A DNA stretch of 59,756 nucleotides from Symsagittifera roscoffensis (lineage: Eukaryota; Xenacoelomorpha; Acoela; Convolutidae). Location of the stretch: NCBI RefSeq assembly GCF_963678635.1, contig NC_087063.1:11256386-11316141 (forward strand), read 5' to 3'. The notes beneath the pieces were generated by a model. That model was not told where the DNA came from. It saw only the letters and a list, made by a program, of their open reading frames with translations, and did not search any database. The position numbers and the translations under genes are program-made. Positions 36,828 to 49,500 of this stretch are shown here, one piece after another. Numbering within the stretch: the stretch's first letter is position 1; each line of letters opens with the position of its first letter.

Positions 36828-37159
36828 CTGAAAGATGAAAAAAAACAGTTGGAAATAAATTGGAAATCAGTTGATAATTTGCTAAAAAGTTTGCAATGAA
36901 GGTAAATTATAATTTCGTGTTTGACAATTTTTCCGTAAGAGATTTTTTGTTTCATTGGTGCAATATTACGAGGCCAACTGGAATCCAGAGACAAAACTTT
37001 AAAACTGTTTCAAAATATAAGTGAATTCTATTTACAAATTTCCCTGCTTCAGCTCTCAAATACGTGTAACATAAGCTTTGTCGTCGTATTAATTTTCTCG
37101 CGGATTCTTCAACAAGCAAATATAATTAGTTGTTCCGGATTGAACACATGATAACGCCT

Positions 37160-37360
37160 TCAGCAAATTTTAAGCGGACTCCGTGTTGTATGCGGATTCC
37201 GCTTACTTTTTGCGGACTCCATTTACAATTTTCGGATTCCGCTTACAATTTGCAGATTCCGCTGACAACGTATTTTACAAGACACGTCTAATATTACTTT
37301 TTTGTGGACTCCACAAACTGTTTCCGATTCCACAAACTGTTTCCGATTCCACGAACCAAA
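37160..37360. repeat. Short tandem repeats (GCGGAYTCCGCTTAC-like, ~20-24 bp)
   Basis: About five imperfect units of 'tgcggattccgcttac' run from 37172 to 37268. A second motif, 'aactgtttccgattccac', is repeated twice at 37316-37352. Each unit contains a GGA.TCC dyad. Confidence 0.75.
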
Positions 37361-38159
37361 AAAAAAGAAGATATGAAACTAACAATATTGCGGATTCAGC
37401 GAAAAAAAATGTTTTCTGCCTGTTGCGGACTCCAACAAATTTTACAAAATACACAGTTTTGCCTCGCAAGGAAAAGCTTTATCAGGAAAAAAGTTATTAA
37501 ACTCGGTACGTATTTAGTGCAATTTTTTTTAAAAAAAAAAACTTCTCAACAACTCTTACGCATGATGAAAATTGCCGAGAGTAGGCTAAATTGCCCGCTA
37601 TGTCCGTGTTTTATTGTTTTCATTAGAGACAACTGTTGAGCCAATAACAAACCAAACAATGTAAGATCAATGTGCCAGATCTGTTTTGCATTTTGTGACT
37701 AAAAATTGACTGCATCAATGCGCGAAGTTCGCTCAATTTACACTTCGGCTACGATCACAAAGTCAAATGATAACCGAATGTGTTCCAGAAAGTCAATACA
37801 AACTCAAAGTTTGTCGAGAAAGGCAAAACATAAGACAAACACAGTCGTCATATAGTTCGAAATGGAACAAATAGGTCAACCATTTCCTATTTTAATCTAT
37901 CTTTCTGCTCTTTAAACTTATAAAATAAGTTTGAAATTAAATCTCAGCAAAAAGTCCATTAAAAGACCTCCCCAAGAAATTTCAGATAAAATTACAAGGA
38001 CGTTTCAGCGGAACTGCTTTAAGCTTTGGAGATTTTTTTTTCTAAATTCAGGTTTTAGAAAAGTTTTATCTTGAGAAATTTCAATTTTAAGGTTAAAATT
38101 TGAAAAATAACATCTTTGAGAAGATTCTTTGTCACGTAGATACAACCCCTAACGAAATA
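37361..38159. other. Intergenic region, no gene recognised
   Basis: AT-rich, with homopolymer runs and no ORF that resembles a protein family. Confidence 0.5.
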
Positions 38160-39290
38160 TAGACAAGACTGCGCGTATCAGGGCGAAGCCTTGAAAGTTC
38201 CGACTACCTTTTAAGGTCTATGGAGCATTAATAAGATGAAAAATTTCAATGTAATAAAAAAAAAATTTGAAAAAATTTGAGATTTTATGTAAAAACAACC
38301 CCCCACACGTCATATTAAGTACAAAGTGATAGATTTTGCGCCTATTAACAAATCAATTATGGCATATAAGCTTCCTTGAACCAATTTGGAACGATTTCTA
38401 AGACGGGTTAAATATCGCTTACGCTTTAATAGCGCGAAGTTTATCGCGCGTTAATTGTCCCAAATTGGCCAAAATGACATTCTTTAAACCCCCATAACTT
38501 TACGAAATAAGATCACAGGTAAAATACCTTTTCAAATTCAAATTCAGGAAAACAATAGCTTTCGAATGATATAAAAAAAATTCCGTCAAAAACGGCTAGT
38601 TAAAAAGTCGAAATTTGTCTGAAGAAAAACAAAACCCAACCCGAGCACAAATATTCCGTTACTTTCGTATCGAAAGTCAGAACAATAACCAGCTAATTTC
38701 TTTTATGAAAGACTAACTTTATAAAACATTTTCCATTTGACATATTTTTGTTCCGACTTTCGATACGAAAGTAACAGAATATTTGTGCTCGGGTGGGTTT
38801 TTTTTTCTTCATACAAATTTCGAATTTTTAACTAGCCATTTTTGACGGAATTTTTTTTATATCGTTCGAAAGGTAGTGTTGTCCTGAGCTCAAATTTGAA
38901 AAGATATTTCACCTGTGATCATTTTTCGTAAAGTTATGGGGGTTTAAAGGTTGCCATTTTGGCCAATTTGGGACAATTAACGCGTGATATATATTCGCAC
39001 TATTAACGCGTGAGCGGAGAATTAATCCGTCTTAAAATCGTTCCAAATTGGTTGAAAGAAGCTTATTTGCCATAATTGATTTGTTAAATGGAGCGAAATT
39101 TATCCTTTTATACTTTGTATGGTGTGTGGGGGGTGATTTTCACAAAAAAAAAATCAAATTTAGAAAAAATAATATTTCATTTTATTTTTTTCTTACATTT
39201 ATTTTTTTAATGTTATTACTGCTCCATAAAACCTTAAAAGGCAGTCGCAACATTCAGGGCTTCGCCCTGATACGAGTAGTCTTGTTTCTA
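38160..39290. mobile_element. Large foldback element, ~530-bp arms
   Basis: A 1.13-kb near-perfect palindrome. The left terminus is AGACAAGACTGCGCGTATCA and the right is its mirror (ending at about 39290). The arms converge at a ~60-bp spacer around 38720, flanked by 'cgagcacaaatattc'/'gaatatttgtgctcg'. There is no transposase. Diverged single arms of this family lie at 25441 and 25625-26870, so it has been active or amplified locally. Confidence 0.88.
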
Positions 39291-40140
39291 TTAGTGTTCA
39301 GTTAACATAACAAAACTCTTGATATAAGGTTTCAAAATGATATTCTCAGTGTTAAAATTATTTGCCTTTCCTTTTTGTTTTGTGCTAAGCTTGAAAAATT
39401 GGTATCTATTCAAAAAAACAAGAATTTACGCAGCTGATGTGTCTTTCTTAGATGTCCATTGTTGTCGAAACTTGATAATTCAAACACTTAACCCAAAACA
39501 ATTTTTTGCTTCAATCTAGTTTTGATTTATTAGCTGACCAACTAACTAGTACTTCGTTTGTTTGATTTTTGGTTTTACAAAAGCAATTTTCAAACTGATC
39601 AACTGTATGTGCCTAAATTTGAGCCTCAATTCACCAAAAAAAGAGAGACAATTTAGTACCTACAAAAACTTTTAAAAACTTTTTTTTCTGTTTAATATTA
39701 TTATTAGTAAGAATAAATGCATTAAAATTGACATGCTTTCTAGTCCTAACAGTGAGAAGGATTTCTATTTCAATCTTTTTTTTTGTTGTTTCAATTTCAT
39801 GCAATCTGGATCTTGTTGAGAAGTTGCTCCACTTCTTGTTACAAGACAAGTCAAAAACTTTCGGTTTCTTATCTTCCGCGCTCTGGATCGCTTGTGGTTT
39901 TAAATATAAAACACCTCGGTAGATAAAGCTTTCTATTTGACATTTTTTTCTATAACTTTGCCTTTTGTCAATAATTCAATTTCCCCCTTGTAACGTGATT
40001 CAGTTCCCAACATTGTCTCCAGTCACTGTCCAAATTGAAATATTTTGTATCGGCTCGGGCTGCTGAAAGTTTCTTTGAAATTTAGATCCCTAGATGACAA
40101 GGTAGTGAAGGATTCCCACCAACTGCTTGTTCCGTGGTAA
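39291..40140. other. Intergenic region, no gene recognised
   Basis: AT-rich, with short low-complexity ORFs only. Confidence 0.45.
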
Positions 40141-40204
40141 GGGTGATCACTGTTGATTAAGGTTGCACATTTGATTTTGAGCACAGCGCTGGTTTGTTTT
40201 CTTG

Positions 40205-40420
40205 AAAACGCCACTTCGTGCTTGTGAGCCCACTGAAATTCTTGACTCTATCAGCCATTGAACGTGAGCGTAACGGCCGCAAAAACTGAAGTCATTTTTC
40301 CATAGAAGTTTACCAATCCACAAATTGAGTTTTTCATGGCAGATTCGTACAATAAACAAAACGAGTTCTTCTTAGATCGCAGAAACTTTTCTGCTACGAA
40401 TCTTCAACTTGCCAAACATC
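40205..40420 (-). pseudogene. Possible GPCR-like TM3 fragment with frameshift
   Basis: On the minus strand one frame gives MKNSICGLVNFYGKMTSVFA followed by AVTLTF. This has the Cys...Ser-Val-Phe spacing of helix 3 in rhodopsin-like receptors. It runs into a stop just where the adjacent frame begins MADRVKNFSG, which would supply a D-R-(Y/V) motif at about the right distance. A frameshift there would explain the break. It lies upstream (for the minus strand) of the TM5-TM6 and TM7 pieces, in the order expected of one gene. The evidence is pattern only. Confidence 0.25.
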
Positions 40421-40429
40421 TCGTTTGTG

Positions 40430-41380
40430 GTGTCTGCGTATGCATTGCTAGATTCACATAGCTGCACTGGCTCAAGTCACCCAGTGTGATTATGTTATTT
40501 ATTTTCTATCGACTTCTTTAATGGTAGCTAAAATAATTACAGAAAAGTCGCTGAGCATCAGGCGTCAGCTTTACCTGGGCCTTCTAATCTTGGAGTGTCT
40601 GCAATGCTCTGCTGGCCCATAGATTACGCGCTGATTGACAACAATTTCCAACCGAGGAGTCCAAATCTGTTCATATTTGGCGTGCGAAGTTATGCTATTG
40701 ATGAATAAAATTACAGTTTCTTTTTTTTTGTTTCTTGTTGATTCAATTTACGCAACCTGAATGCGTTAAAATTATTTTTCTTGCAATCTAGTTCATTTGT
40801 TTGATCGGCGTTAAGCAAAGAAGTAAGTGAAAGATTTAAATTGAAAGTGCTCAGAGCGATAATTGGCTTCAAAACAAATCAGTTGTTTTAAATCAAAACA
40901 TCATATCCAAGAGCAAGAGATGTCATAGGCTTAAACCAAATCCATCATATATTCATATTTTACTAAGGTTTACTTTGAATGTATTCGGCGTTCATATGAT
41001 CTTTGACCGGATAGGTTTTTGCATCTTCTAAGTCTTAAAACAACCCTTATCTTTTTCCTATATCTTTTATTTCCCATTCTCAAAAGATCTAGAGATATAC
41101 TGGTTTCTCGCAAATTTAGAGGACAGAAGAAAGCAACTGATTTCAATCTTTTTTATGAATTCTTTGACTGTAACTAAAAACATTTTCAGCTTCACAACCT
41201 ATCGTTTTTAGTTTAATGGTTAGTTTTACAGTGAGAATAACCAATGAGAACAATTTTTTACAGAGAGATTAATGGAACCTGATCTAAACTACATTTTATG
41301 ATTGGATAAATTAAATGTTTTACCAATGTAAAGTATTTAATATTAACCAATCATGATCCATCTAACTAACAACCCACTTA
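40430..41380. other. Intergenic region left of the large retroelement
   Basis: No ORF or repeat identified. The sequence becomes more A-rich on the plus strand from about 41200. Confidence 0.4.
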
Positions 41381-41381
41381 T

Positions 41382-41676
41382 TTGTAAGTGCTGAAGTTAC
41401 TTGTAATTTCAGCACCAGAGAGATTTGAATTTAACTTAGAAATTAGTTGGACTCTCCCGAGCACTTCAGCAGCCGCAATAAACCAGTATACCCTAGATCT
41501 ATTGAGCCTAGCAGAGACTAGTTAAACAACCTGAGACTAGATAGTATAAGAGTAAGATTAGGATCGGTATTAGACTAAGAAGTTGCACGAATCTATCCGG
41601 CCGAAAATAAGATAGCGTGACGAGCAGACGGTGTACCCTATCCGAAATTACTCTATGAGTTACACATCGGTCCTAA
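41382..41676 (+). repeat. Presumed 5' LTR (boundaries inferred)
   Basis: The inferred start TGTAAGTGCTGAAG is within a small hairpin (GTGCTGAA...TTTCAGCAC). AATAAA at about 41476 could be the polyadenylation signal. The end is placed just before the primer site. There is no second copy in the window to confirm this. Confidence 0.35.
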
Positions 41677-41678
41677 CT

Positions 41679-41701
41679 CATCTGGTGCGACCATAAGTCT
41701 C
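41679..41701 (+). other. Candidate primer-binding site
   Basis: TGGTGCGACCATAAGTCTCG followed by AAC. Its reverse complement ends in CCA and contains a T-loop-like GTTCGAGAC about where a tRNA would have it (one base short), suggesting an extended tRNA match. The tRNA identity is unknown. Confidence 0.5.
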
Positions 41702-42001
41702 GAACAAGACCTTAATAGATTAGAATTAACCAAAATAGATTAGAAATTAGACAAAAACATTTACAAAAATGTTATACGACAATAATTTAATCGAAATGTC
41801 TCTACGACTCAATAGATCAGAGCCAATATTCCGAACCATAACAGAACTACCCGGAATTGGAAGAAGACCTCGAACCAAAGACGACATACGACAAAGTAGA
41901 AACTTGCCGTATAGTTATATGATAGTTCGGCAAAAGCCAGAACAAACTTTTATATTTCGAATACTACTTGCAATGAATTTAGATTTCCATTTGCAAACAT
42001 A

Positions 42002-42934
42002 AAACCTTGAAGTTACTCTTCAAAATCATTTCAGGCGCTAAACAAAATTAATATTATACAATAACGATTGATAAAAAGATCTAAGATCGTTTTCCTAAAA
42101 GTCTGCAGTATTATACAAAACATGTTTGAAAAATATTTATTGGAAAATAAAAATAAAAATTAGTAGCATGACAATAAATGGTTAGTAATCATAAATCATC
42201 CTGTTGTTCCAGCTTCATCATCTAAAACATAACAGCAATCATAAACCCACTAATATCATCAAAACACTAAATCTTTCCTTTACACACATTTAAAATTTTA
42301 TTAAAACTTAAATTCACTTAATTTTAAAACCAGATCATCAAGGCTTATCCTTGGATCTTAAATCATTTTCTACTTAATTAAAATTCAAATTTGATCATCA
42401 AGGCTTATCCTTGGATCAAACAGAACAACTTTGTTCTCCCCCACCCACTTAATTAGTGTCTAACGACCTCAAACGTCGATTCACTACCCAACCCTTTCTA
42501 AAGACCTAAGACTAATAGAAATTTTTGAACAAAACTAATCATTCAAATTAAGATAAACAGTGAAGAACTTCGGTTATTCATCCTTCACTTGACCCCCCCT
42601 CTTACCAGACCCAGGATAAATCTTAGACTTAGTAAGTTTAAAATAGTATCTAACGAACTACTCGCGTTCTAATTATACCTGAACCTTGTGGATCGATTTA
42701 CTATTCTCCAACCCTTGAACACAATCACTACCCCTAAGTAAGATTAAGTAAGTTAACACCTTAACTTATACTAGCCACGAGAAAGTAAAAAATCATTCTT
42801 CGGAATCGATATACTTTTCTCTCCAACCCTGAACAAATAGACCCAGGTTAAGCTAACCAAAAAATCGTAAGAACTAACAGTTTAGGAAAATAGAAATCAT
42901 TTAACAACCTTTTGCATCCGTCATCCTAAACCTT
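42002..42934 (+). other. Structured 5' leader with repeated hairpins and splice-donor-like sites
   Basis: A 25-base near-palindrome (GATCATCAAGG...CCTTGGATC) occurs twice, at 42333-42357 and 42393-42417. Two further hairpins carry TTCG loops: one inside GTGAAG...CTTCAC at 42560-42588, and ATTC-TTCG-GAAT at 42795-42806 inside GAGAAAGTA...TACTTTTCTC. GTAAGT or GTAAGA occurs near 42631, 42736 and 42746, possible donors for spliced subgenomic RNAs. Packaging or translational roles are inferred. A 77-codon ORF at 41769-42002 precedes the leader and is not clearly a gene. Confidence 0.6.
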
Positions 42935-43402
42935 ATGTCATTTAAAAACCTAGGAAATAAACAAACAATCGTTTTACACAATTGTGAAATAGATAACAAA
43001 AAATACGACCTTGTAATCACACCTCATACACAAACAGTTGGATACATTCGAACAAAACGACAAACACTAAAAAGAAAAATAATAACGAAACAAAGACAAA
43101 TAACACGAAAAAGATTTTCAAAAAATCGAAACGCATTTTCAGAATCAGAAACCAACAGTTTAGGCGAACTTTACAAACTAAAAGAATCAATAGATAAAAA
43201 TTACCCACTTCACGATCAATTATATTTTTCTGACTCAGAAACAACTTCAAATTCATCACAAAGAGGAAAAAGAAGAATAAAAAAGCAGTACAAACACAAA
43301 CCAGTACATTTATACAATTGGAATCAACCAATTCGACACATTAATAATTACATATTAACAGTAATCGAACGAAAAAATGAGTTCAACGCACACCCCAGGT
43401 GA
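42935..43402 (+). CDS. Basic accessory ORF upstream of and overlapping gag
   Basis: This 155-codon ORF starts at ATG 42935. It is strongly basic in the middle (RQTLKRKIITKQRQITRKRF) and has an acidic, serine-rich patch, then another basic cluster (RGKRRIKKQYKHK). It suggests a nucleic-acid-binding or nuclear-localised protein. Its end overlaps the presumed gag ATG at 43377 by 26 bases, in a different frame. It lies in the same frame as the main Gag-Pol ORF that opens at 43526. It may therefore be a separate accessory protein or an N-terminal part of Gag separated by two frame changes. No known family recognised. Confidence 0.6.
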   Translation: MSFKNLGNKQTIVLHNCEIDNKKYDLVITPHTQTVGYIRTKRQTLKRKIITKQRQITRKRFSKNRNAFSESETNSLGELYKLKESIDKNYPLHDQLYFSDSETTSNSSQRGKRRIKKQYKHKPVHLYNWNQPIRHINNYILTVIERKNEFNAHPR

Positions 43403-43544
43403 AGAAACTCCAGATGATGATGAAATCTTTCCTTTTATAGTAGACGCAGATACTGATAGAGGACAACACATATTTTGTCAAAATTTACTCGTAAATTTAT
43501 TTGAACCCGGAATCAGTCCATGTAAAACAGATTTCCCGATGTAA
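43377..43544 (+). CDS. Gag N-terminal segment, in a different frame from the rest
   Basis: ATG 43377 opens a 55-codon acidic stretch (MSSTHTPGEETPDDDEIFPF...) ending at TAA 43542. Its composition looks coding, while the other frames here are full of stops. The main Gag-Pol frame is open from 43526 but has no early ATG, so it must be joined to this segment by a -1 frame change in the overlap 43526-43541. The bases 43532-43538 read T TTC CCG, formally a slippery heptamer, although CCC is a poor slip codon. A one-base loss in this element is equally likely. Confidence 0.55.
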   Translation: MSSTHTPGEETPDDDEIFPFIVDADTDRGQHIFCQNLLVNLFEPGISPCKTDFPM

Positions 43545-46500
43545 AAATCAAAAGACAAATCATAGATCACTATCTAAAAGATATATGCAACATAACACAA
43601 CAGTATGGAATCTACTCCATAGAATTCACCTCACCAAACCATAATAATAGAAAATATACAATTCAAACAGACGATCTTGATTTAGAATTTTCAAAAGTTT
43701 TTTCAGAATATATAAAAAGCATCCAATATCATAACTCACAAAGAGCAAACTCCATATTCACCAATGAAGTTTTCGCAATAATATATAGTTATATTTCGAT
43801 ATTAGAAAACGAAATCCCAATAACAAATGTCTCACCAAAAGAAACATCTAAACATTTGAAAGTACGACATGAAATCACACTACTCTCTAGTTATTTAAAC
43901 ATCATTAAAGAAAATTTCACGAAAGACGACGTTTCACAACATACAAAACACGATCTACAAAAAATTTTGGCATGGTTCATAATAGATTACTTCACACACA
44001 ATATTGATTTAATTGCACAAGCAAGAAAAAATTTTAGACCCCAAAATTCGAACGATGATACCGCTATCACAGAACAATCAGATTATGTTTGGGACCCCGA
44101 ATGGTCTCATCCCGCATTTATAAGCTTTCCACAATCAATCTCAAGTCAAGCAATAGGTACAATATCTTACATAAGAGATTATGTAAGAGTAATACCATTA
44201 ACAATTGATGCAACACCATTAAACTATAATACATTTTTACCCGATACACAAAATAATAGTTTAAACTCTACAGTTATACACAATGAAAACCTCAATGGAA
44301 CTAGGAATCTTACTCAACAAGATATCCAGACACCATCACACTTCATAAATGAAGAAATTGTACACACAACAACTACACAACAAAGTATTTCACCAATACG
44401 CCCAAATTTAACAACACCAAGAAATACAAATCCTTCACAAACACAGGTAACCTTACAATCAACCGTTAAACCTTCGGTTGCCCCTAAATATTCACATATG
44501 GATTACCAAACATACAGACCCATGACAATACCATCAAAAACACGCAAAACATTCACTAGAAACAACTTTGCAGACCATAATTATAATTATACACATCCAT
44601 CAAAAACATATAACCAACCACAAAGAAATTTTAACCAATATACAAGATCTCGAAATTGGGATAACCCAATGACCCAACCTAATTCAATAAATTTCCAAAC
44701 AAATCCTCCACAGGATCACAGTGAAAATTACCCATTTTTTCAACAAAATAAAAATAAAAAACAGACATCTTATCAAATGGATTATTTATCCTCAGATGAT
44801 GATTTCTTACAACCAGATATATTTGCACAAAATACTCAAGAATATCGTAGACAAGGAATACAGAGAACACGTACAAATCATAGAAATTTTTCTCCACAAC
44901 CAATAGATGTACAAAATCAACAACCAATTCAACAACAAAATCCGATTAATACACAATCTTTTCAACCAATTCAACAACAAAATCCAATGACTGCACACTC
45001 GTATCAACCATCACAAATGCAAAATGAAATACCACTCCCATATTATCTCCAACAACATGAGATAACAAGAAACCAACTTTCAAATTTTTCTCAAATGCCA
45101 AATGCAGCAGAATCATTACAAATGACAATGAATCCATACCTTATGGGTGGATCATCAATAACATCAAACAAACCTTTAATGGTTTTCACAGGAACAGACC
45201 CTGAATACTCTGTAGAAGATTATTTAAATGCAGTAACAGCAAACCTGATTTTAAATATTGGACCTGAACCAATTAATACGCCACTACATCAAAATTGGAT
45301 ACATCGACGCACAGCGTTAATACAAACAACCTTAGATGGCGCAGCCCAAAAATGGTTTTCAGTACTACCTCTAGAAATAAAATCAAACTGGAAAAGATTT
45401 ACACAAGAATTTTCAAAAATGTTTGACTCCGAAAGAAACAAACAACAACAAAGAGTTTTATGTAATGAAATTCGCAGATTACCAAACGAAACCATCAAGC
45501 AAATAGCAGTACGAATCGAAACACTAGTTCGAAAAGCATATTCATTAAATACACATGACTATAAAAACACAAAGATGACAGAAATCTTAATGATGACCTT
45601 AACACCACAATTAAGGAAAATAGCAATAAAAAAGAGAGCATCACATCCTTCTTCAATTCGAGAACCCGATTTAGATTTTCGAAAACTAGTAGACAAATTA
45701 GAACAAGCAGAAATCACGATGAAACTAGAAGAAACGGAAAATCTGAAATTACAATACGTTAACAAAATTGAAACGACTCCCACTAATATTAATAATATAC
45801 AGGAATCAGAGACAGACCTCGTTGAAAAAATCACTGAAATACTCAATATTTACGAAAAGAACCCAAACTTTAAAGGCAAACCATCTTTCAAAAAATGGTG
45901 TAATTATTGCCGACGATACGGACATAGTATTTCCGAATGTAGACAAAAACAGCAAGACAATCAAAATAAACCTCAAAAATATAAAGAACCAAATAAATCA
46001 TTCTATCAATACATGAAAAAAGATCAAAATCTACCGAACAAAACAGTCCACAGCAACAACAGTTCAGGAAAACCACTCCCGAACAATACAAATTATACAA
46101 GAAATCAATCACCATATAACTCAAGTTATAGAGGAAGATCACCAGAACGAAGAAACACGAACAATTCATCACAAAATCACTACAATAGACCAAATAGTCG
46201 AAATAACTACTCCAGATCAAATTCAAATACACAACGATTTGTTTCTAGATCTAATTCCCAATCAAGAAATAACTACTATCCAAACAACCAATCACGAAAT
46301 TCATCATACAATAGGAATAGAAACTACTCCTATAATCGAAATAGAAGTTATTCAAACAACCGAAACCAGAATTACCCGAACAGTCAATCAAGGAATAACT
46401 CATATAATAGATCGAACTATAACAGACCAAACAATAATTACCAAAACAGATCGCGAAATAATTCACAAAATCGACACTCAAGTTATAATAATCGTTATAG

Positions 46501-49500
46501 AAATTATTCCCAATCACCACACCGGAATAATAATAACTATAATAATTCTAATAATCGCCACAGAAGTAGTACACCTAAACATCAAAGACATATTAATCAA
46601 GTACAATCTAATCCAGAAACAACATCAGACCCTCCAGGTATTGATGACACAGTAACTGATACGTTACAACTCAATCAAATAAACTGTACATCATCAGATT
46701 CAGAAAGTGATACTGAAAACACTCTTTCTATCAATATGATAAAAGTCGAAAATGACTATGAATCTGTCATATATGAACAACCCTTTTCATCACACATATA
46801 TGAAAATCAATCAGAATTTCTTCAAAATTATTACACTACACCCATAAATTCCACACCAACGACGCAAGAAACAAACGAGATGAACACTACAGATCAAACC
46901 AATAAAAATACCAAAACAAAATGCTTGAATACAAACCACATTTATCAAAATATACAAAAAGAACAACCCAAAGAAAAAATTTGGACAATACCATTTCTCT
47001 TAGAAAGCCCAAGAAATAAAGAATTTCAACCACCAGACCTTGAAATAGATTTTTTAATTGATTCAGGAGCAGAATCAAACATAATAAACATCCCCACATG
47101 GAATGAAATAAAAACTTTACACCCAAAGTTAATACCTCTTGAAACCTCCAGTAAGTTAGCAACAGCACAAGGATCAACATTGATAAACTACGGAAAAATC
47201 CAATTATTTCTCCTCCCCACCAGAACAATGGAACAAAGCAAAATTTTAAATAAGCCATTTAAACAAATATTCCATATCACTGACATTAAATATAATATCA
47301 TTGGAATACCTTTTATTTCGAAGTATATACCAACAATTAACATACTAAATAGTAAAATATTAATCAAAGATAAATATACAAAAACAAAAGAAACATCCTT
47401 AACATTTTTTCAAAGATTAAATAAACAACCACCATTCTTTTCAAAATTCTACCCGATATTTAACAAACAAAGAAAACACCTAAAACCACTATCAGGAAAT
47501 ATCTATAATTTTTCAATCAAACAAGTTCACCAATATGATAAAGAACAAAACAAACAAAAATTTTATATGTCAGAATTTGAATTCAAACCTATTCATAAAT
47601 TTTTCAAAATCACAATCTCATCCATAAAATATTTGAAAAATTCGAATTCCGATATCATTTCTTTACATGTCTATAACAACACACCTTACCAAGTACCATT
47701 ACCTTTAGGACTTTTAGGATACTGCGAAACCAACGCTACAATATCACCAATACACGAAAAAGCCTATCGCGTAAATAATATACTCCAATTACTAGATATT
47801 TGCCAATCTACAATTCTTAATGAAGAATTATCTATAAATAATATAATAAGTAACGAAAACAGAAATACGGATTATTTCACAAAAACTCCATATTTCAAAC
47901 CTACATTCAACATAAGTAACTACACAGAGGACCAACAGAAATTTTTAACAATGTTTAATTTCCAACATTCACAAATAACACAAGACGAATTCGAAAAATT
48001 AGCCAAACAGCTAATTGAATATTCATCAGTCTATGCAACATCAAAATTCGATGTTGGCAAAATCAGTTCATCACTACATCTCCCGTTAAAACCAGACGCA
48101 GTTTTCAAAAAACAGAGAGCAAGTAAAGTACCAATTCACTTACATGATAAAGTGAACAGATTACTCGATATTTTAGAACAATACAACATTATATCACCAG
48201 TAAACAAAGAAGAACAACCAAAAGGCGACACATTCATCAACCCTGTTATCATTCTAGCTAAAGGAGAATCATTAAAAATCGTTCTCGACGCTAGATACCT
48301 CAATTCACTCATAGATGAATCAAAATGTAATTGGCCCATTGAACCAATACAAGTTATTTTAACAAAAATAAACGGCAAATACTTTACAACCGCCGATATG
48401 AATAGTGCATACAATCAAATGCCACTAGATGAACAATCACGACGTTTAACACAATTTGTTATAGGAAACCAACAATATGAATTCAACCGCTTATTCTATG
48501 GAATATCCATAGGACCAGCAGCATTTTCAGCTTTTATGAGCAAAATTTTTAGACCACTAATACTCAAGAAAAACGCAATCACCTATTTAGACGATGTTTT
48601 TATGCAATCACAAACAAAAGACGAAATGTTCAATGTTTTAGAAAAATATCACCAAATACTTCAGAACGAAAATCTGAAGGCCGCCCCCGATAAACCACAC
48701 TTCTTTTTGACAAGAGTTAAATTCTTAGGACATAATATAGAAAGAAAAACAATCACTCCATTGAAATCACGCATTGACGCTATTCAAAAACTTCAACCAC
48801 CAACAAATAAAAAGAAAATCCAAGAATTTCTTGGAATGTTAAACTTTTTAAGTAAATATGTTTATAAAATGCAATTATATCTACGACCATTTTATAACAT
48901 CCTTAGACAACAAAATAATTTTGAATGGAACACAGAACATCAAACACGATTTGAAGAAATAAAGAAACTTTTAACAGAACAAATTTCAAACACAATTCCA
49001 GATTCAAATCAACCATTTTATGCAATGTGCGATGCTTCGAACTTTGGCATCGGTGCAGCACTATTACAATCACATAATGGTACAAATAAAATGAACCTCA
49101 TATCAGCAAATTCTCGACTATTCACTCAAGCAGAGCTACGACTCTCAACTCTAATGAGAGAATGCACAGCCATAATATATACACTGACAGAATATGAATT
49201 TCTGATACTTGGATCAAAACATCCAACAGTTCTATTCACAGACCATAAACCAATCATTTTTCTTTTTACACAAAAGTCTAATCCAAACCACCGAGTTTAC
49301 AGATTTCAACTAATTCTAATGAAATTTCCAAACTTACATATAGTCTGGACTGCAGGAAAAAATCTTGCATTACCAGACACCTTAAGTCGAAATACACCAC
49401 CTGAATTACTTACACGAAAAACAACAGTTGAAATACCCAAAAACATAAAATTCTACCTTGCAGAAAACGAAACATCACCCCGATTGGAATGCAAATATGC

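Noticed and set aside
41769-42002. 77-codon ORF in the leader of the large element
   Set aside because: Could be a leader peptide, but there is no family, and leader structure better explains the region. Left unannotated as a gene.
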